DNA from: Deltaproteobacteria bacterium
GTDB taxonomy: Bacteria > Desulfobacterota > Syntrophia > Syntrophales > UBA5619
Assembly (NCBI GenBank): GCA_021372695.1
Contig: JAJFTY010000083.1
Coordinates: forward strand, 30,596 to 94,595
DNA length: 64,000 nucleotides
Reading direction: 5' to 3'
Part shown: positions 10,704 through 19,439 of the stretch, one piece after another
Layout of the letters: each line of letters starts with the position of its first letter
Position numbering within the stretch: the first letter of the stretch is position 1
Notes under the pieces: model-generated
What the model was told of the DNA's origin: nothing
The model's database searches: none
The model's input: only the letters and a program-made list of their open reading frames with translations
Made by a program: the position numbers and the translations under genes

Positions 10704-10732
10704 GTTATAAACACTGCCCCACGGGGTGTCAA
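10704..10732 (-). promoter_or_regulatory. Sigma-70 promoter for tRNA-Leu and probably tig-clpP-clpX-lon
   Basis: On the minus strand: TTGACA (10732-10727), 17-nt spacer, TATAAC (10709-10704); 11 of 12 positions match consensus. The predicted start is about 10 nt before the tRNA-Leu 5' end. The spacer contains the small palindrome CCCCGTGGGG. Confidence 0.8.
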
Positions 10733-10764
10733 TATCCATTATCGCAGAACATCTGCAAAATATT

Positions 10765-10790
10765 AAAAAACCGCCATTTCGGCGGTTTTT
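10765..10790 (-). terminator. Bidirectional rho-independent terminator after tRNA-Pro(GGG)
   Basis: AAAAAA-CCGCC-ATTTC-GGCGG-TTTTT forms a stem that extends through the A/T flanks, with U runs on both strands. On the minus strand it lies 9 nt past the CCA end of tRNA-Pro and before the tRNA-Leu promoter. Confidence 0.85.
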
Positions 10791-10798
10791 ATTTTCAT

Positions 10799-10875
10799 TG
10801 GTCGGGGCGAGTGGATTTGAACCACCGGCCCTCTGAACCCCATTCAGATACGCTACCAGACTGCGCCACGCCCCG
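10799..10875 (-). tRNA. tRNA-Pro (GGG)
   Basis: A 77-nt cloverleaf with acceptor CGGGGCG/CGCCCCG, anticodon loop ATGGGGT giving GGG, T-arm GGTTCAAATCC and encoded CCA (10801-10799). It has its own promoter 26 nt upstream and its own terminator downstream. Its acceptor stem is the same as that of the second proline tRNA at 53590-53666. Confidence 0.97.
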
Positions 10876-10900
10876 ACATGAATCAATTCGATACAGTGCG

Positions 10901-10929
10901 CTCTTACCACCAACGCAAGGCCATGTCAA
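10901..10929 (-). promoter_or_regulatory. Promoter for tRNA-Pro(GGG)
   Basis: On the minus strand: TTGACA (10929-10924), 17-nt spacer, TAAGAG (10906-10901). The -35 is perfect and the -10 is imperfect, at a distance suitable for a tRNA leader. Confidence 0.55.
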
Positions 10930-10948
10930 GGACAGAGATACAAAATAC

Positions 10949-10977
10949 TTGAATTTGGACAATGATTGAAGTATACA
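10949..10977 (+). promoter_or_regulatory. Putative promoter for the small lytic transglycosylase
   Basis: On the plus strand: TTGAAT (10949-10954), 17-nt spacer, TATACA (10972-10977), four of six matches in each box. It is divergent from the tRNA-Pro promoter and 50 nt upstream of the chosen start at 11027. Confidence 0.4.
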
Positions 10978-11026
10978 TTTCCCGGAGTTGAGGCGAAATG
11001 CGATGATCGGAGGCCCTGTAAACAGA

Positions 11027-11626
11027 ATGATGACGATGCCGATGAAGACGCTTTTCCTTGTTCTGGCGATTTTGTTCCTCGTCTCCGCCCCGTCCCCGGC
11101 CGACATCTACAAATATACGGATGCCGAAGGGGTTATCCATCTCACCAATGTACCCACCGAACCCGACGTCCCCTATGTGCTCGTCATGAGAGAGAAGCGT
11201 GTCATCCTGCAGTTAAAGGGGGATATCACAGCCTACGATGATTTGATCACGCGGGCCTCGGAGCGCTACCGTGTAGATTCCGCCCTGGTCAAAGCGGTGA
11301 TCAAGGCAGAATCGAATTTCAATCACCGGGCCGTCTCTCCCGTCGGCGCCCGGGGACTGATGCAACTCATGCCGGCAACTGCGGCCACGCTCCAGGTCAA
11401 GGATTCATTTCATCCTGAAACCAATATCGACGGCGGCGTCCGGTACCTTCGCTACCTCATGAACCTATTCAACGGCAACCTTCCGCTTGTTTTGGCAGCC
11501 TACAACGCGGGAGAAAATGCCGTGATGCGGTACAACAATCGTATCCCGCCTTATCCTGAAACACAGACCTACGTGAAACGCGTCCTGAATTATTTCAACG
11601 GATACAGGAAGAGTGCCACCCCTTGA
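11027..11626 (+). CDS. Small secreted lytic transglycosylase with DUF4124-like N-terminus
   Basis: This 199-residue protein has an N-terminal signal peptide (MKTLFLVLAILFLVSAPSPA) and a short DUF4124-type segment (DIYKYTDAEGVIHLTNVP). An SLT domain follows: ESNFNHRAVSPVGARGLMQL supplies the catalytic Glu and the GLMQLMP motif, and LAAYNAGENAV is the conserved AYNAG block. It should cleave peptidoglycan in the periplasm. Several in-frame ATGs exist (11003, 11027, 11030, 11036, 11042). GGAGG at 11009-11013 precedes 11027 by 13 nt, which is long, so the exact start is uncertain. It is divergently transcribed from tRNA-Pro and convergent with the ComEA-like gene. Confidence 0.9.
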   Translation: MMTMPMKTLFLVLAILFLVSAPSPADIYKYTDAEGVIHLTNVPTEPDVPYVLVMREKRVILQLKGDITAYDDLITRASERYRVDSALVKAVIKAESNFNHRAVSPVGARGLMQLMPATAATLQVKDSFHPETNIDGGVRYLRYLMNLFNGNLPLVLAAYNAGENAVMRYNNRIPPYPETQTYVKRVLNYFNGYRKSATP

Positions 11627-11654
11627 AATGCAGGCGCGGATTTGAAATCCCTCC

Positions 11655-12218
11655 TCATGGCGTTCTCACCATCAGGTATCCTCTGAGAGCATTCAGTTTC
11701 TTTTCTTTGATCCCCGGGAGAGCCGTGAGATCCTCGAGCCCGCTGAATCCACCCGTTTTTGTTCTCAATTCGATTATCTGAGAGGCCATTCTCTCACCGA
11801 TCCCGGGCACCAGGAATAACTCCGCCTCAGAGATGCGATTCAGGTCGACCGCCAGGCCCAGGGCCAGCTTTCTGACTGCCGCCATGTCGCCGATCGTCAT
11901 CGCCCCTTGTGGAGAAAAGGTCAGGACAGAACCGTCGGAAATCTTGTCGGGGTCGATTTTCCTTTCGCGATTCTGCTCGGGAACTCCGGCGATGCGGAGC
12001 ACATCCTGCGGATTTACCCCCTCTGGCAGAAAATAGATCCCATCTCCTCCGGCGGTACCGGAAACTTCCACAGCGATCAACGCCGGACCCTGACTTCCCC
12101 AAGGGGGCGTTGCTTCGCGGCCCGGCTGTCGTGTATTGAAAAGCGAGACTCCGTAGACGACCAATGAGACCAGCACTACGGCTGCCAATCCAATTCTCTG
12201 AGTCTCGGAAACCAGCAA
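11655..12218 (-). CDS. ComEA-like helix-hairpin-helix protein, membrane-anchored
   Basis: This 187-residue protein has one N-terminal membrane segment (IGLAAVVLVSLVVYGVSLF), a middle region and a C-terminal double helix-hairpin-helix module (ELFLVPGIGERMASQIIELR and LTALPGIKEKKLNALRGYL). That layout is shared by ComEA-type DNA-binding proteins, which hold DNA in the periplasm during uptake. The middle part (IYFLPEGVNPQDVLRIAGV) looks like a SLBB/ComEA N-domain. The start is TTG at 12218, directly after the lysC stop, with GGAG 6 nt upstream. No other competence gene lies here, so a role in DNA uptake is only inference. Confidence 0.75.
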   Translation of the reverse strand: MLVSETQRIGLAAVVLVSLVVYGVSLFNTRQPGREATPPWGSQGPALIAVEVSGTAGGDGIYFLPEGVNPQDVLRIAGVPEQNRERKIDPDKISDGSVLTFSPQGAMTIGDMAAVRKLALGLAVDLNRISEAELFLVPGIGERMASQIIELRTKTGGFSGLEDLTALPGIKEKKLNALRGYLMVRTP

Positions 12219-13439
12219 TCAGGACTCCTTTCCGAGGTCGAAAGCTTCGTGAAGAACCCTGACGGCCAGTTCCGTGTATTTCGCCTCGATAACACAGGAA
12301 ATCTTGATCTCTGAGGTGCTGATCATCATGATGTTGATCCCTTCGCAAGCAAGTGCCTGGAACATCCGGGCGGCGACTCCCGAGTGGCTGATCATGCCCA
12401 CGCCGATGATCGATACTTTTGCCACATTGTCATCGACTTCGATTTTTTCCGCACCCACCTCCTTCATCATGTCAGAGATGATGCGCGTCGCTTCCCGGAT
12501 CTCTTTCCGCGATACCGTAAAGGTGAGGTCGGTATATCCCTGGATGCTCGCGTTCTGAATGATCATATCGACAAGAATGTTGTGCTCCGAAAGGGACGTA
12601 AACAGGCATGCCGCGACACCGGGTCGGTCGGGGACATGAATCACGGTGATCTTAGCCTGATCCCGGTCGTAGGTTACGCCCGCTACCACTTCCTTCTCCA
12701 TGCCTTTCTCCTCTCTGGTCACCAAGGTTCCTCCTTCCTCTGAAAAAGAAGACTTGACATACACCGGCACATTGAATTTCTTCGCAAGCTCAACGGATCG
12801 CGGCTGCAATACTTTTGCCCCTGCCCTCGCCATCTCCAGCATCTCATCATAGGTGATGCGATCGAGCCTTCTGGCATTGCTGCAGATGTTCGGATCGGTG
12901 GTGTAGACCCCATCAACGTCGGTGTAAATATCGCAGACATCGGCTTTCAGTGCCGCGGCAAGCGCCACAGCGCTGGTATCGGATCCGCCTCGCCCCAGTG
13001 TGGTGATGTTGTTATCGCCATCGATGCCCTGAAAGCCTGCCACGACGACGATTCTCCCCTTCTTCAACTCATCGCGGATGGTGGAAGTCTCCACATCCAG
13101 GATCCGGGCCTTCCGGAAGGCCTGATCGGTCAAAACCCGAACTTGAAACCCGAGGAAGGACTTTGCCGCGTGACCCATGCCGTTCAGCATGATCGCCAAC
13201 AAAGTGACCGTGACCTGTTCACCGGTCGAAACGAGCGAATCGTACTCCCTGGGGTCGGGTTCATCCGCCGCTTTCTGTGCGAGTTGAATGAGACGATCCG
13301 TCTCGCCGGACATCGCCGACAGAACGACAACCACTTCGTTACCCGCATCTTTCTCCCTAATTACCTTTTTTGCCACATTCGCAATCTTTTCGAGATTTCC
13401 GACGGAAGTGCCGCCATACTTCTGAACCACAAGAGCCAT
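12219..13439 (-). CDS. lysC: Aspartate kinase
   Basis: Aspartokinase phosphorylates L-aspartate, the first step to lysine, methionine, threonine and diaminopimelate. The 406-residue protein begins with the kinase motif [12 protein letters not shown], has ATP-site segments ([16 protein letters not shown] and [17 protein letters not shown]) and ends with two ACT domains ([40 protein letters not shown]) expected to bind the inhibitors lysine and/or threonine. GGAGG lies 10 nt before ATG 13439, inside the end of tsaE. The next enzyme of the pathway, asd, is at the other end of the window, so the pathway is not clustered. Confidence 0.97.
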   Translation of the reverse strand: MALVVQKYGGTSVGNLEKIANVAKKVIREKDAGNEVVVVLSAMSGETDRLIQLAQKAADEPDPREYDSLVSTGEQVTVTLLAIMLNGMGHAAKSFLGFQVRVLTDQAFRKARILDVETSTIRDELKKGRIVVVAGFQGIDGDNNITTLGRGGSDTSAVALAAALKADVCDIYTDVDGVYTTDPNICSNARRLDRITYDEMLEMARAGAKVLQPRSVELAKKFNVPVYVKSSFSEEGGTLVTREEKGMEKEVVAGVTYDRDQAKITVIHVPDRPGVAACLFTSLSEHNILVDMIIQNASIQGYTDLTFTVSRKEIREATRIISDMMKEVGAEKIEVDDNVAKVSIIGVGMISHSGVAARMFQALACEGINIMMISTSEIKISCVIEAKYTELAVRVLHEAFDLGKES

Positions 13440-13442
13440 CAG

Positions 13443-13937
13443 TTAACACCCTCCTTCTTTGAGAATCCGTTGGTAGAAAGCGATTCGCTCCGAGCAACCG
13501 GAGATCTCAATATTTCTTGCATATTCATCAATATAGGTCATGACAACAACGAGGGAACCGACTGGAACCGCCTCCCGGATCTTCTCCGCCCATTCGATAA
13601 CCGTGACACCGCTGCGGGAGAGATATTCGTCGTACCCCGTTTCCGGAAGGTCGCGGCAGCCGTTCAAGCGGTAAACATCCAGATGATACAGTGGTAATTG
13701 CCGTCCGGGGTATTCATTGATCAACGTGAAGGTCGGAGAGGTCACAGCATACCCATCAGGAACCCCTAGCCCGCGTGCAATTCCCTGAGTCAGACATGTT
13801 TTTCCGGCGCCCAGCTCCCCCGTCAGGGCAACGACGTCGCCCGCCCTCAGCCCCTCCGCCAGCAGCTGTCCTATCCTGACGGTCTCGTCCGGACTCTCGG
13901 ATAAGAGTAAAATGGTCGTTTGTCCGTCCGGTGCCAT
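13443..13937 (-). CDS. tsaE: tRNA threonylcarbamoyladenosine biosynthesis ATPase TsaE
   Basis: TsaE is the ATPase partner of TsaB/TsaD in making t6A37 of ANN-decoding tRNAs. The 164 residues show the P-loop ALTGELGAGKTCLTQGIARGLG, the SPTFTLINEYPG motif and HLDVYRL, all family hallmarks. ATG 13937 is one base after the folP stop; an upstream start at 13973 would overlap folP and lacks family similarity. tsaD lies elsewhere in this window (31164-32171). Confidence 0.95.
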   Translation of the reverse strand: MAPDGQTTILLLSESPDETVRIGQLLAEGLRAGDVVALTGELGAGKTCLTQGIARGLGVPDGYAVTSPTFTLINEYPGRQLPLYHLDVYRLNGCRDLPETGYDEYLSRSGVTVIEWAEKIREAVPVGSLVVVMTYIDEYARNIEISGCSERIAFYQRILKEGGC

Positions 13938-13938
13938 C

Positions 13939-15147
13939 TTACGCTCGCAGAATTGAGTCCGCCATTGCGGCAACCTTTTTCATCATGGGAACATCGTGAA
14001 CCCTCACGACATGTCCGCCGTTTAAAATTGCCGCCGTGACTGCTGCTGCCGTTCCCTCATCGCGTTCAGCCGGAGATCCGCCTGTGACTCTTCCGATAAA
14101 GGCCTTGCGGGAAGGGCCGACCAGAATGGGTCTTCCCAGGGTCTTGAATTCTCGAAGATGTCGGATGAGACGCATATTATCCTCGGCCGTTTTGCCGAAA
14201 CCAACCCCCGGATCGACCATGATCTGGGTCGGATCGATACCGGCATCGCCTGCCCGTTCAAGCCGCTTCCTCAAATAGGAGATGATCTCGCCTCGCAGGG
14301 AACGATACGTTAGATCCCCCATCTGCATCGACTTGGGTCTTCCCCTCATATGCATGAGTATGACGGCGGCTCGGGTGTCGGATACGACTTTCGCCATGAC
14401 CGCGTCAGATTCCATTGCACTAACATCATTGACGATTTCGGCGCCAGCCGACAGTGCCTCGCGTGCCACGCACGCCTTCATCGTATCGATGGAAAGCGGG
14501 AGATCGGTCTCGGCTGCAAGGGCGCGGATCACCGGGATGACCCTGCGCATCTCCTCCCCGGGGGAAACCGGGTCCGAACAGGGTCGGGTGGATTCTCCGC
14601 CGATATCGATGATGTCCGCCCCTGCCTCCGCCATTCGGACCCCTTCCTCGACAGCGAGTTCCGGAAAGCCGAACCGACCGCCATCCGAAAAGGAATCCGG
14701 TGTCACATTAATGATCCCCATGACGAGCGTTCGCTCTCCGATAAGGATCTTCCTGCGGCTGGTCCGAAGCTGAAAGCACTCCTTAATGATGTTCTCCAAT
14801 ATCTCCCGCAGCGGCGCAGAGATCGCCTTCAGTCCGAAGGGCATTGAAGCGATCCTGTCGGTGAACCGCTGCAATTGTTCGCGGCTCCCCATCAAGATCA
14901 CGTCCGTCTTGTCGACCCTGCATTCAGGTGCTCCACGGGCAATGGCGGCATCCCCTCCCTGCAAGAGCATTTCCCGCCTGATGATGTTGGCGATCCTGCA
15001 TTCCAGACCATCAATCACGACGTTCAGATGAAGCATCCTGGGAACCATCTCCTGAATGAGATCCGGATCCACATCGGTCTGTTTGAGCGCCTCAGCGGCG
15101 TCTTTTTCCGAGGTCAAATGCAGGAACCTCATTTCGTGTCCAGTCAT
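13939..15147 (-). CDS. folP: Dihydropteroate synthase with about 130-residue N-terminal extension
   Basis: FolP joins p-aminobenzoate and hydroxymethyl-dihydropterin diphosphate in folate synthesis. The catalytic TIM barrel begins near residue 130 (MGIINVTPDSFSDGG) and continues with ADIIDIGGESTRP, ILMHMRG, ILVGPSRKAFIG and a final RVHDV. The barrel is preceded by about 130 extra residues (MRFLHLTSEKDAAEAL ... DVILMGSREQLQRF), an alpha/beta segment absent from E. coli FolP. ATG 15147 was chosen; the frame extends upstream to 15252, but that part is basic, non-conserved-looking and overlaps the divergent promoter region. It is the first gene of folP-tsaE-lysC-comEA-like. Confidence 0.94.
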   Translation of the reverse strand: MTGHEMRFLHLTSEKDAAEALKQTDVDPDLIQEMVPRMLHLNVVIDGLECRIANIIRREMLLQGGDAAIARGAPECRVDKTDVILMGSREQLQRFTDRIASMPFGLKAISAPLREILENIIKECFQLRTSRRKILIGERTLVMGIINVTPDSFSDGGRFGFPELAVEEGVRMAEAGADIIDIGGESTRPCSDPVSPGEEMRRVIPVIRALAAETDLPLSIDTMKACVAREALSAGAEIVNDVSAMESDAVMAKVVSDTRAAVILMHMRGRPKSMQMGDLTYRSLRGEIISYLRKRLERAGDAGIDPTQIMVDPGVGFGKTAEDNMRLIRHLREFKTLGRPILVGPSRKAFIGRVTGGSPAERDEGTAAAVTAAILNGGHVVRVHDVPMMKKVAAMADSILRA

Positions 15148-15232
15148 GCTGTTACCTACCACAAACGAAAATTGAGCAAAAGAAAAAAGACGCTTCCTTT
15201 TTTCGAAGATAGACCTTGTCGGCGAATATCCG

Positions 15233-15262
15233 TTGACAAGGCCTCTCGGCATCCGCTAGAAG
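15233..15262 (+). promoter_or_regulatory. Putative promoter for the DUF554 gene
   Basis: TTGACA (15233-15238), 18-nt spacer, TAGAAG (15257-15262). The -35 is perfect and the -10 is weak. The -35 is part of an inverted repeat CCTTGTC ... GACAAGG (15214-15241), which could be an operator. Confidence 0.45.
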
Positions 15263-15319
15263 AACCCGAGAATAGTAGGATCGACCCGCCCGAACCTCAC
15301 CAAAGGAAGGAAATTCACT

Positions 15320-16000
15320 TTGACGGGAACATTGGTTAACACAGGCGCCATCCTGGCCGGCAGCCTCATCGGAATGACGGCCGGGAAGCATCTCCCCGAA
15401 AGGCTCAAGACGATTGCGATGCAGGGGCTTGGTCTGTCGGTCATTCTGGTCGGGCTCAGGATGTCGCTTCCCGCAGAAGGTTCTCTTGAGGCTATCGGTT
15501 GTCTCCTGCTTGGAGCGTTGACCGGGGAACTTCTCCACATCGAACAGGGAGTCGAGCGCATCGGACATTCGCTGAAGAGACGAACCGGGTCCAACTCTTC
15601 AACGTTTGTGGAGGGGTTTGTCACCGCATCGATTCTCTACCTGACCGGGGCCATGGTGATCGTCGGCTCAATCCAGGACGGCACCGTGGGCGACGCAAGC
15701 ACCCTTTATATCAAATCGCTTCTCGACGGCGTGGCCTCTGTAGCGCTCTCTTCGACCTTTGGCATCGGGGTTGCGTTTTCGGCTCTTTCGGTGCTGATCG
15801 TTCAGGGCGCCATTACTCTGCTCGCCTCCCATCTTGATTTTCTGAAAGAGCTCCATGTCCTGAACGCCGTCACCGCAACAGGAGGTTTGATGATCCTCGG
15901 CATCGGCATCAACCTCCTGGGAATGGCGCGGATCCGAATCGGGAATTTTCTCCCGGCGCTCCCTTTCGCCATCATCTGGGCCGTCCTATCCAAATTGTGA
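15320..16000 (+). CDS. DUF554 family inner-membrane protein
   Basis: This 226-residue, very hydrophobic protein has about six membrane segments and opens with GTLVNTGAILAGSLIGMTAG, typical of DUF554 (YqgA/YdfK-type) proteins, whose function is unknown; transport is often suggested. Repeated Gly-rich helices (LGLSVILVGLRMSL; GAMVIVGSIQDG; ATGGLMILGIGINLLG) suggest an internal duplication. The start is TTG at 15320 with AAGGAAGG 9 nt upstream, the best-supported option since no ATG lies nearby. Confidence 0.85.
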   Translation: MTGTLVNTGAILAGSLIGMTAGKHLPERLKTIAMQGLGLSVILVGLRMSLPAEGSLEAIGCLLLGALTGELLHIEQGVERIGHSLKRRTGSNSSTFVEGFVTASILYLTGAMVIVGSIQDGTVGDASTLYIKSLLDGVASVALSSTFGIGVAFSALSVLIVQGAITLLASHLDFLKELHVLNAVTATGGLMILGIGINLLGMARIRIGNFLPALPFAIIWAVLSKL

Positions 16001-16139
16001 ATATGCAATGAACCGTGTTATCAGATGTAGAAAAGCAAGATCGGTGTCATCGATTTGATTGCAGAGCATATCAAGATGGGTGCTCGAAAATGGGCATAGA
16101 GAAACCCAGAAGATGCCTTTAAAGGAGGAATGGAGGGTC

Positions 16140-17096
16140 ATGGAATATAGGTTGCTGGGCAATACAGGGGTCAAAGTATCTCAGCTGTGCATGGGCACGA
16201 TGACATTCGGCAAGGAAGCCGACAGGGCCGCTTCTTCATCTATTTTCAGACGCTGCCGGGAGGCGGGGATCAATTTTTTCGATTGCGCGAACAACTATGC
16301 CGGCGGCGAAGCCGAAAAGATCCTGGGTGAACTGATCCAGGACTGCCGCCGGGAAGTCATCATCACGACCAAGGTATTCAATCGCGTCGGTGCGGATATC
16401 AATGCCCGCGGGACATCACGCCGCCACATCATGGCTTCCGTCGAAGAGAGCCTGAGGCGACTGAAGACGGATTATATCGACTTCTACTTTTTGCACCACT
16501 TCGATCCCGATCCCGATATGGAGGATTCCTTGCGAGCCATGGACGATCTGGTGAGGCAGGGAAAGATCCTCTATCCGGCGGCAAGCAACTATGCGGCATG
16601 GCAAATCATGAAAGCCCGTGCTGCCTCGAAAAGGGAGGGATGGAGCCCCATCCGTTGCATCGAACCCATGTACAATCTGGTCAAGCGTCAGTCGGAGGTT
16701 GAGATTCTACCCATGGCGTCCTCTGAACAGTTGGGGGTGATCACATACGGTCCGCTGGCCGGTGGGTTGCTGACGGGGAAATATCTTCGCGAAAACGCCG
16801 GTTCGACCGGCAGATTCAAGGAAAACGAGAAATATGTAAAAAGATATGCTGATGCCGCGATCCATGAAACAGTAAAAAAATTCGTGCAGTTTGCCGAGAG
16901 GAATCATTACAGCCCCGCAGCCTTGGCGGTGTCGTGGGCGGGCCATCATCCCGCAGTCACCGCCCCCATCATCGGCGCACGCAATATCAATCAATTGGAG
17001 GAATCGCTCAAATCCCTGGATGTGGCTATGACGGATGAACTATATCGTCTGATCTGCGATCTGTCCGTTGTGCCGCCATCGGCGACAAACCGCTGA
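16140..17096 (+). CDS. Aldo/keto reductase
   Basis: This 318-residue NAD(P)H-dependent oxidoreductase begins MEYRLLGNTGVKVSQLCMGT. The catalytic tetrad can be followed: Asp and Tyr in FFDCANNYAGGEAEKILG, Lys in VIITTKVFN, His in FYFLHHFDPD. The cofactor-binding end is PIIGARNINQLEESLKSLD. AGGAGG at 16123-16128 supports ATG 16140; an upstream ATG-less extension to 16059 is not needed. The substrate is unknown. It is followed 35 nt later by an endonuclease/phosphatase-family gene. Confidence 0.92.
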   Translation: MEYRLLGNTGVKVSQLCMGTMTFGKEADRAASSSIFRRCREAGINFFDCANNYAGGEAEKILGELIQDCRREVIITTKVFNRVGADINARGTSRRHIMASVEESLRRLKTDYIDFYFLHHFDPDPDMEDSLRAMDDLVRQGKILYPAASNYAAWQIMKARAASKREGWSPIRCIEPMYNLVKRQSEVEILPMASSEQLGVITYGPLAGGLLTGKYLRENAGSTGRFKENEKYVKRYADAAIHETVKKFVQFAERNHYSPAALAVSWAGHHPAVTAPIIGARNINQLEESLKSLDVAMTDELYRLICDLSVVPPSATNR

Positions 17097-17131
17097 CATC
17101 GAGCGTTCCCGGGAGCAGAGTCGTTGTGAGA

Positions 17132-18091
17132 ATGAAAGCTATCAGATACGCAAGAAAGTCCATAGCCCTAGCCTGCAAGCCGCTCTTTCATTTTTGGGGC
17201 CGCCACCGGCAGCGGGAAATAGCCAGTCTCGTGCCGGCCTTCTCTCTTGCTCCGGAATCCCGCAGAGGCATGAACTTGAATGTCATGAGCTTCAATATCC
17301 GCCGCGGAACGGCGAAAGACGGCAGGAATCACTGGGTGTTTCGCAGCAGCCACGTGAACGAGATCCTGAGCCGCTATCGTCCGGATGTACTCGGTTTGCA
17401 GGAAGCACTGGATTTCCAAATTTCCGAGATCCGTACGATGCTGCCAGGATATGAGGTCATTGGCACTGGGAATTTGGGCGAAAGCAAGGGGTTGCACAGC
17501 GCCATCTTTTATGACGCGAGGCGTTTCGTTCCGTCGGCCGAGGGAACGTTTTGGTTCTCGGACACACCCGAAATCCCGGGTTCGAAGGGATGGGGAAACA
17601 TCATCCCCAGAACTTGCACATGGGCGCGCTTCGTTGAAAAGGAGTCCGGGCAATCATTCTATTTCTACAACACTCACCTGGACCATCTCTCTTTGCGCTC
17701 TCGAAAAAGAAGTGTGGTCTCTCTCATCAGGCACATTCATGAGCGCCCCTTCCCCGACCCCTTTGTGTTGACGGGGGATTTCAATGCCAGGGAGAAGAGC
17801 AGACCCATGCGATTCCTCAAGGGCAAAAGTTACCTGAAAATCAAAAAACAGGGGAATCTCTCGAACCCCGAGCCGTTGATGGACACCTTCAGGGCTTGTC
17901 ATCCAAACCGTCGTAATGTTGTAACTTACCATGGTTTCCGAAGGTTTTTTTTCCGGCTCAAGTTGGATTATATCTTGGTCCCCTCATCGGTCACAGTCCA
18001 GGATGCAAAGATCATTCAGCAAAGATGGAAGAGGTGTTTTCCTTCCGACCATTTTCCGCTGGTCAGCCATATCCGTCTGAATCCCCATTGA
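17132..18091 (+). CDS. Endonuclease/exonuclease/phosphatase (EEP) family hydrolase
   Basis: The protein has all the EEP metal-dependent phosphodiesterase blocks in order: MSFNIRRGTA (Asn), VLGLQEALDF (Glu), YFYNTHLDH (His), FVLTGDFNARE (Asp/Asn) and FPSDHFPL (Asp-His). About 40 basic residues with a hydrophobic stretch precede the domain. They could be a short membrane anchor, or the true start may be ATG 17271 (MNLNVMSFN), which has AGAGG too close to be ideal. The substrate (nucleic acid, phospholipid or sugar phosphate) cannot be told. It lies downstream of the aldo/keto reductase. Confidence 0.85.
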   Translation: MKAIRYARKSIALACKPLFHFWGRHRQREIASLVPAFSLAPESRRGMNLNVMSFNIRRGTAKDGRNHWVFRSSHVNEILSRYRPDVLGLQEALDFQISEIRTMLPGYEVIGTGNLGESKGLHSAIFYDARRFVPSAEGTFWFSDTPEIPGSKGWGNIIPRTCTWARFVEKESGQSFYFYNTHLDHLSLRSRKRSVVSLIRHIHERPFPDPFVLTGDFNAREKSRPMRFLKGKSYLKIKKQGNLSNPEPLMDTFRACHPNRRNVVTYHGFRRFFFRLKLDYILVPSSVTVQDAKIIQQRWKRCFPSDHFPLVSHIRLNPH

Positions 18092-18170
18092 GCCACAGCA
18101 CGCAGTCCGGTTAGAGGCCGGGTCCCTCTGCCGGTAAGATCGGTAGCGACCCTAACGATCCAGAGGAAGG

Positions 18171-19439
18171 ATGCTCGTGAAATTTGTCATACCGCGCCGC
18201 TGGGCCATATTTTTTGCCGCCTGCCTGTTGTTCATCCTGTCCCAATTCTATCGGGCCTCGATAGCGGTGATTACGCCTGACCTGATCTCTGACCTTGGCC
18301 TCGATACCCGTGGGCTCAGCCTGATTTCTGCCGCCTTCTTCTATGCCTTTGCCGTCGCACAGATTCCCATCACCATGTACATTGATGCCTTGGGGCCGAG
18401 AATGGTCATGACTGGACTGTCACTGCTGGGAGTCGCCGGAGCCCTGGTTTTTGCAGGTGGCGGATCGATCGGAGCTCTTGTCGCCGGAAGGCTTCTTCTT
18501 GGAGCCGGCATGGCCTGCAATCTGATGGGCACTCTGAAACTGATTACGTTGTGGTTCGGACCACAAAGGTTTGCCACACTCTCTGCTCTCGTCCTTTCTT
18601 TCGGGACCTTGGGCAATATGACCGCCGCGACTCCTCTGGTATTGATGGTCCAGTCGATGGGGTGGCGGATGACCTTCATGGTTTTTTCCGGAATCAATCT
18701 GCTTTTGACCGCAATGTTCTTCATCGTGGCAAAAGATCGGCCGGATGGGGCGGATTTCGGAAAAATCCCCCGGGCCGTCTCCGGCAACCTTCAGGTCATC
18801 CGGTCGAACATCTGGAATTTGCTGAGAGAAAAAGATTACTGGATCATCTCCCTGACAACCTTTTGCCGGTACGGAATATTCGCCGCAGTCCAAGCGCTTT
18901 GGGCCGGTCCCTATCTGATGACGGTCATCGGGATCTCGCAGGTCGCCGCCGGAAACATACTGCTCTTGATGGGAGTCGGCATGATCGTCGGCAGTCCGAT
19001 TACCGGCTGGTTTTCGGACTCGCTGTTCAGGACCCGGAAGGGAATCGTCATTTCAGGATTGGGGGGAATGGCGCTCGTGCTGGCCGTCCTCGCCCTTCTT
19101 GGCCCGAATACCAGCCTGATCGTGCTCTCCCTTCTCTTCTTCAGCTTCGGCTGTTTTACCAGTACAGGACAGATCGTCTACGCACACATCAAGGAAAGAA
19201 TGCCTATCGAGAGCGCCGGAGCCGCCATGACCGGGGTCAATTTCTTTACCATGATCGGCGTGGCCGTATTTCTTCAGGGGTTGGGGTCTCTGATGCAATG
19301 GCTCTATCCGGGAGAATCGCTCGGCGCGCCGGCCTTCCGAGTAGCTTTCCTGGTCTGTGGCGGGTGCCTCCTCATTACCGTCACGCTTTACTGCGTTACG
19401 GTTGAAACTCTCGGGAAACGCGCAAAAACAACCGCTTAA
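18171..19439 (+). CDS. Major facilitator superfamily transporter
   Basis: This 422-residue inner-membrane protein has about 12 membrane segments. MFS signs are the N-terminal SQFYRASIAVITPDLISDLG and an A-motif-like loop after TM2 (YIDALGPRMVMTGLSLLG), repeated in weaker form in the second half (GWFSDSLFRTRKGIVISGLG). The substrate is unknown. ATG 18171 abuts AGAGGAAGG; the GTG two codons later (18177) would have a better 6-7 nt spacing and may be the real start. The stop codon overlaps the stop of the convergent outer-membrane gene. Confidence 0.88.
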   Translation: MLVKFVIPRRWAIFFAACLLFILSQFYRASIAVITPDLISDLGLDTRGLSLISAAFFYAFAVAQIPITMYIDALGPRMVMTGLSLLGVAGALVFAGGGSIGALVAGRLLLGAGMACNLMGTLKLITLWFGPQRFATLSALVLSFGTLGNMTAATPLVLMVQSMGWRMTFMVFSGINLLLTAMFFIVAKDRPDGADFGKIPRAVSGNLQVIRSNIWNLLREKDYWIISLTTFCRYGIFAAVQALWAGPYLMTVIGISQVAAGNILLLMGVGMIVGSPITGWFSDSLFRTRKGIVISGLGGMALVLAVLALLGPNTSLIVLSLLFFSFGCFTSTGQIVYAHIKERMPIESAGAAMTGVNFFTMIGVAVFLQGLGSLMQWLYPGESLGAPAFRVAFLVCGGCLLITVTLYCVTVETLGKRAKTTA

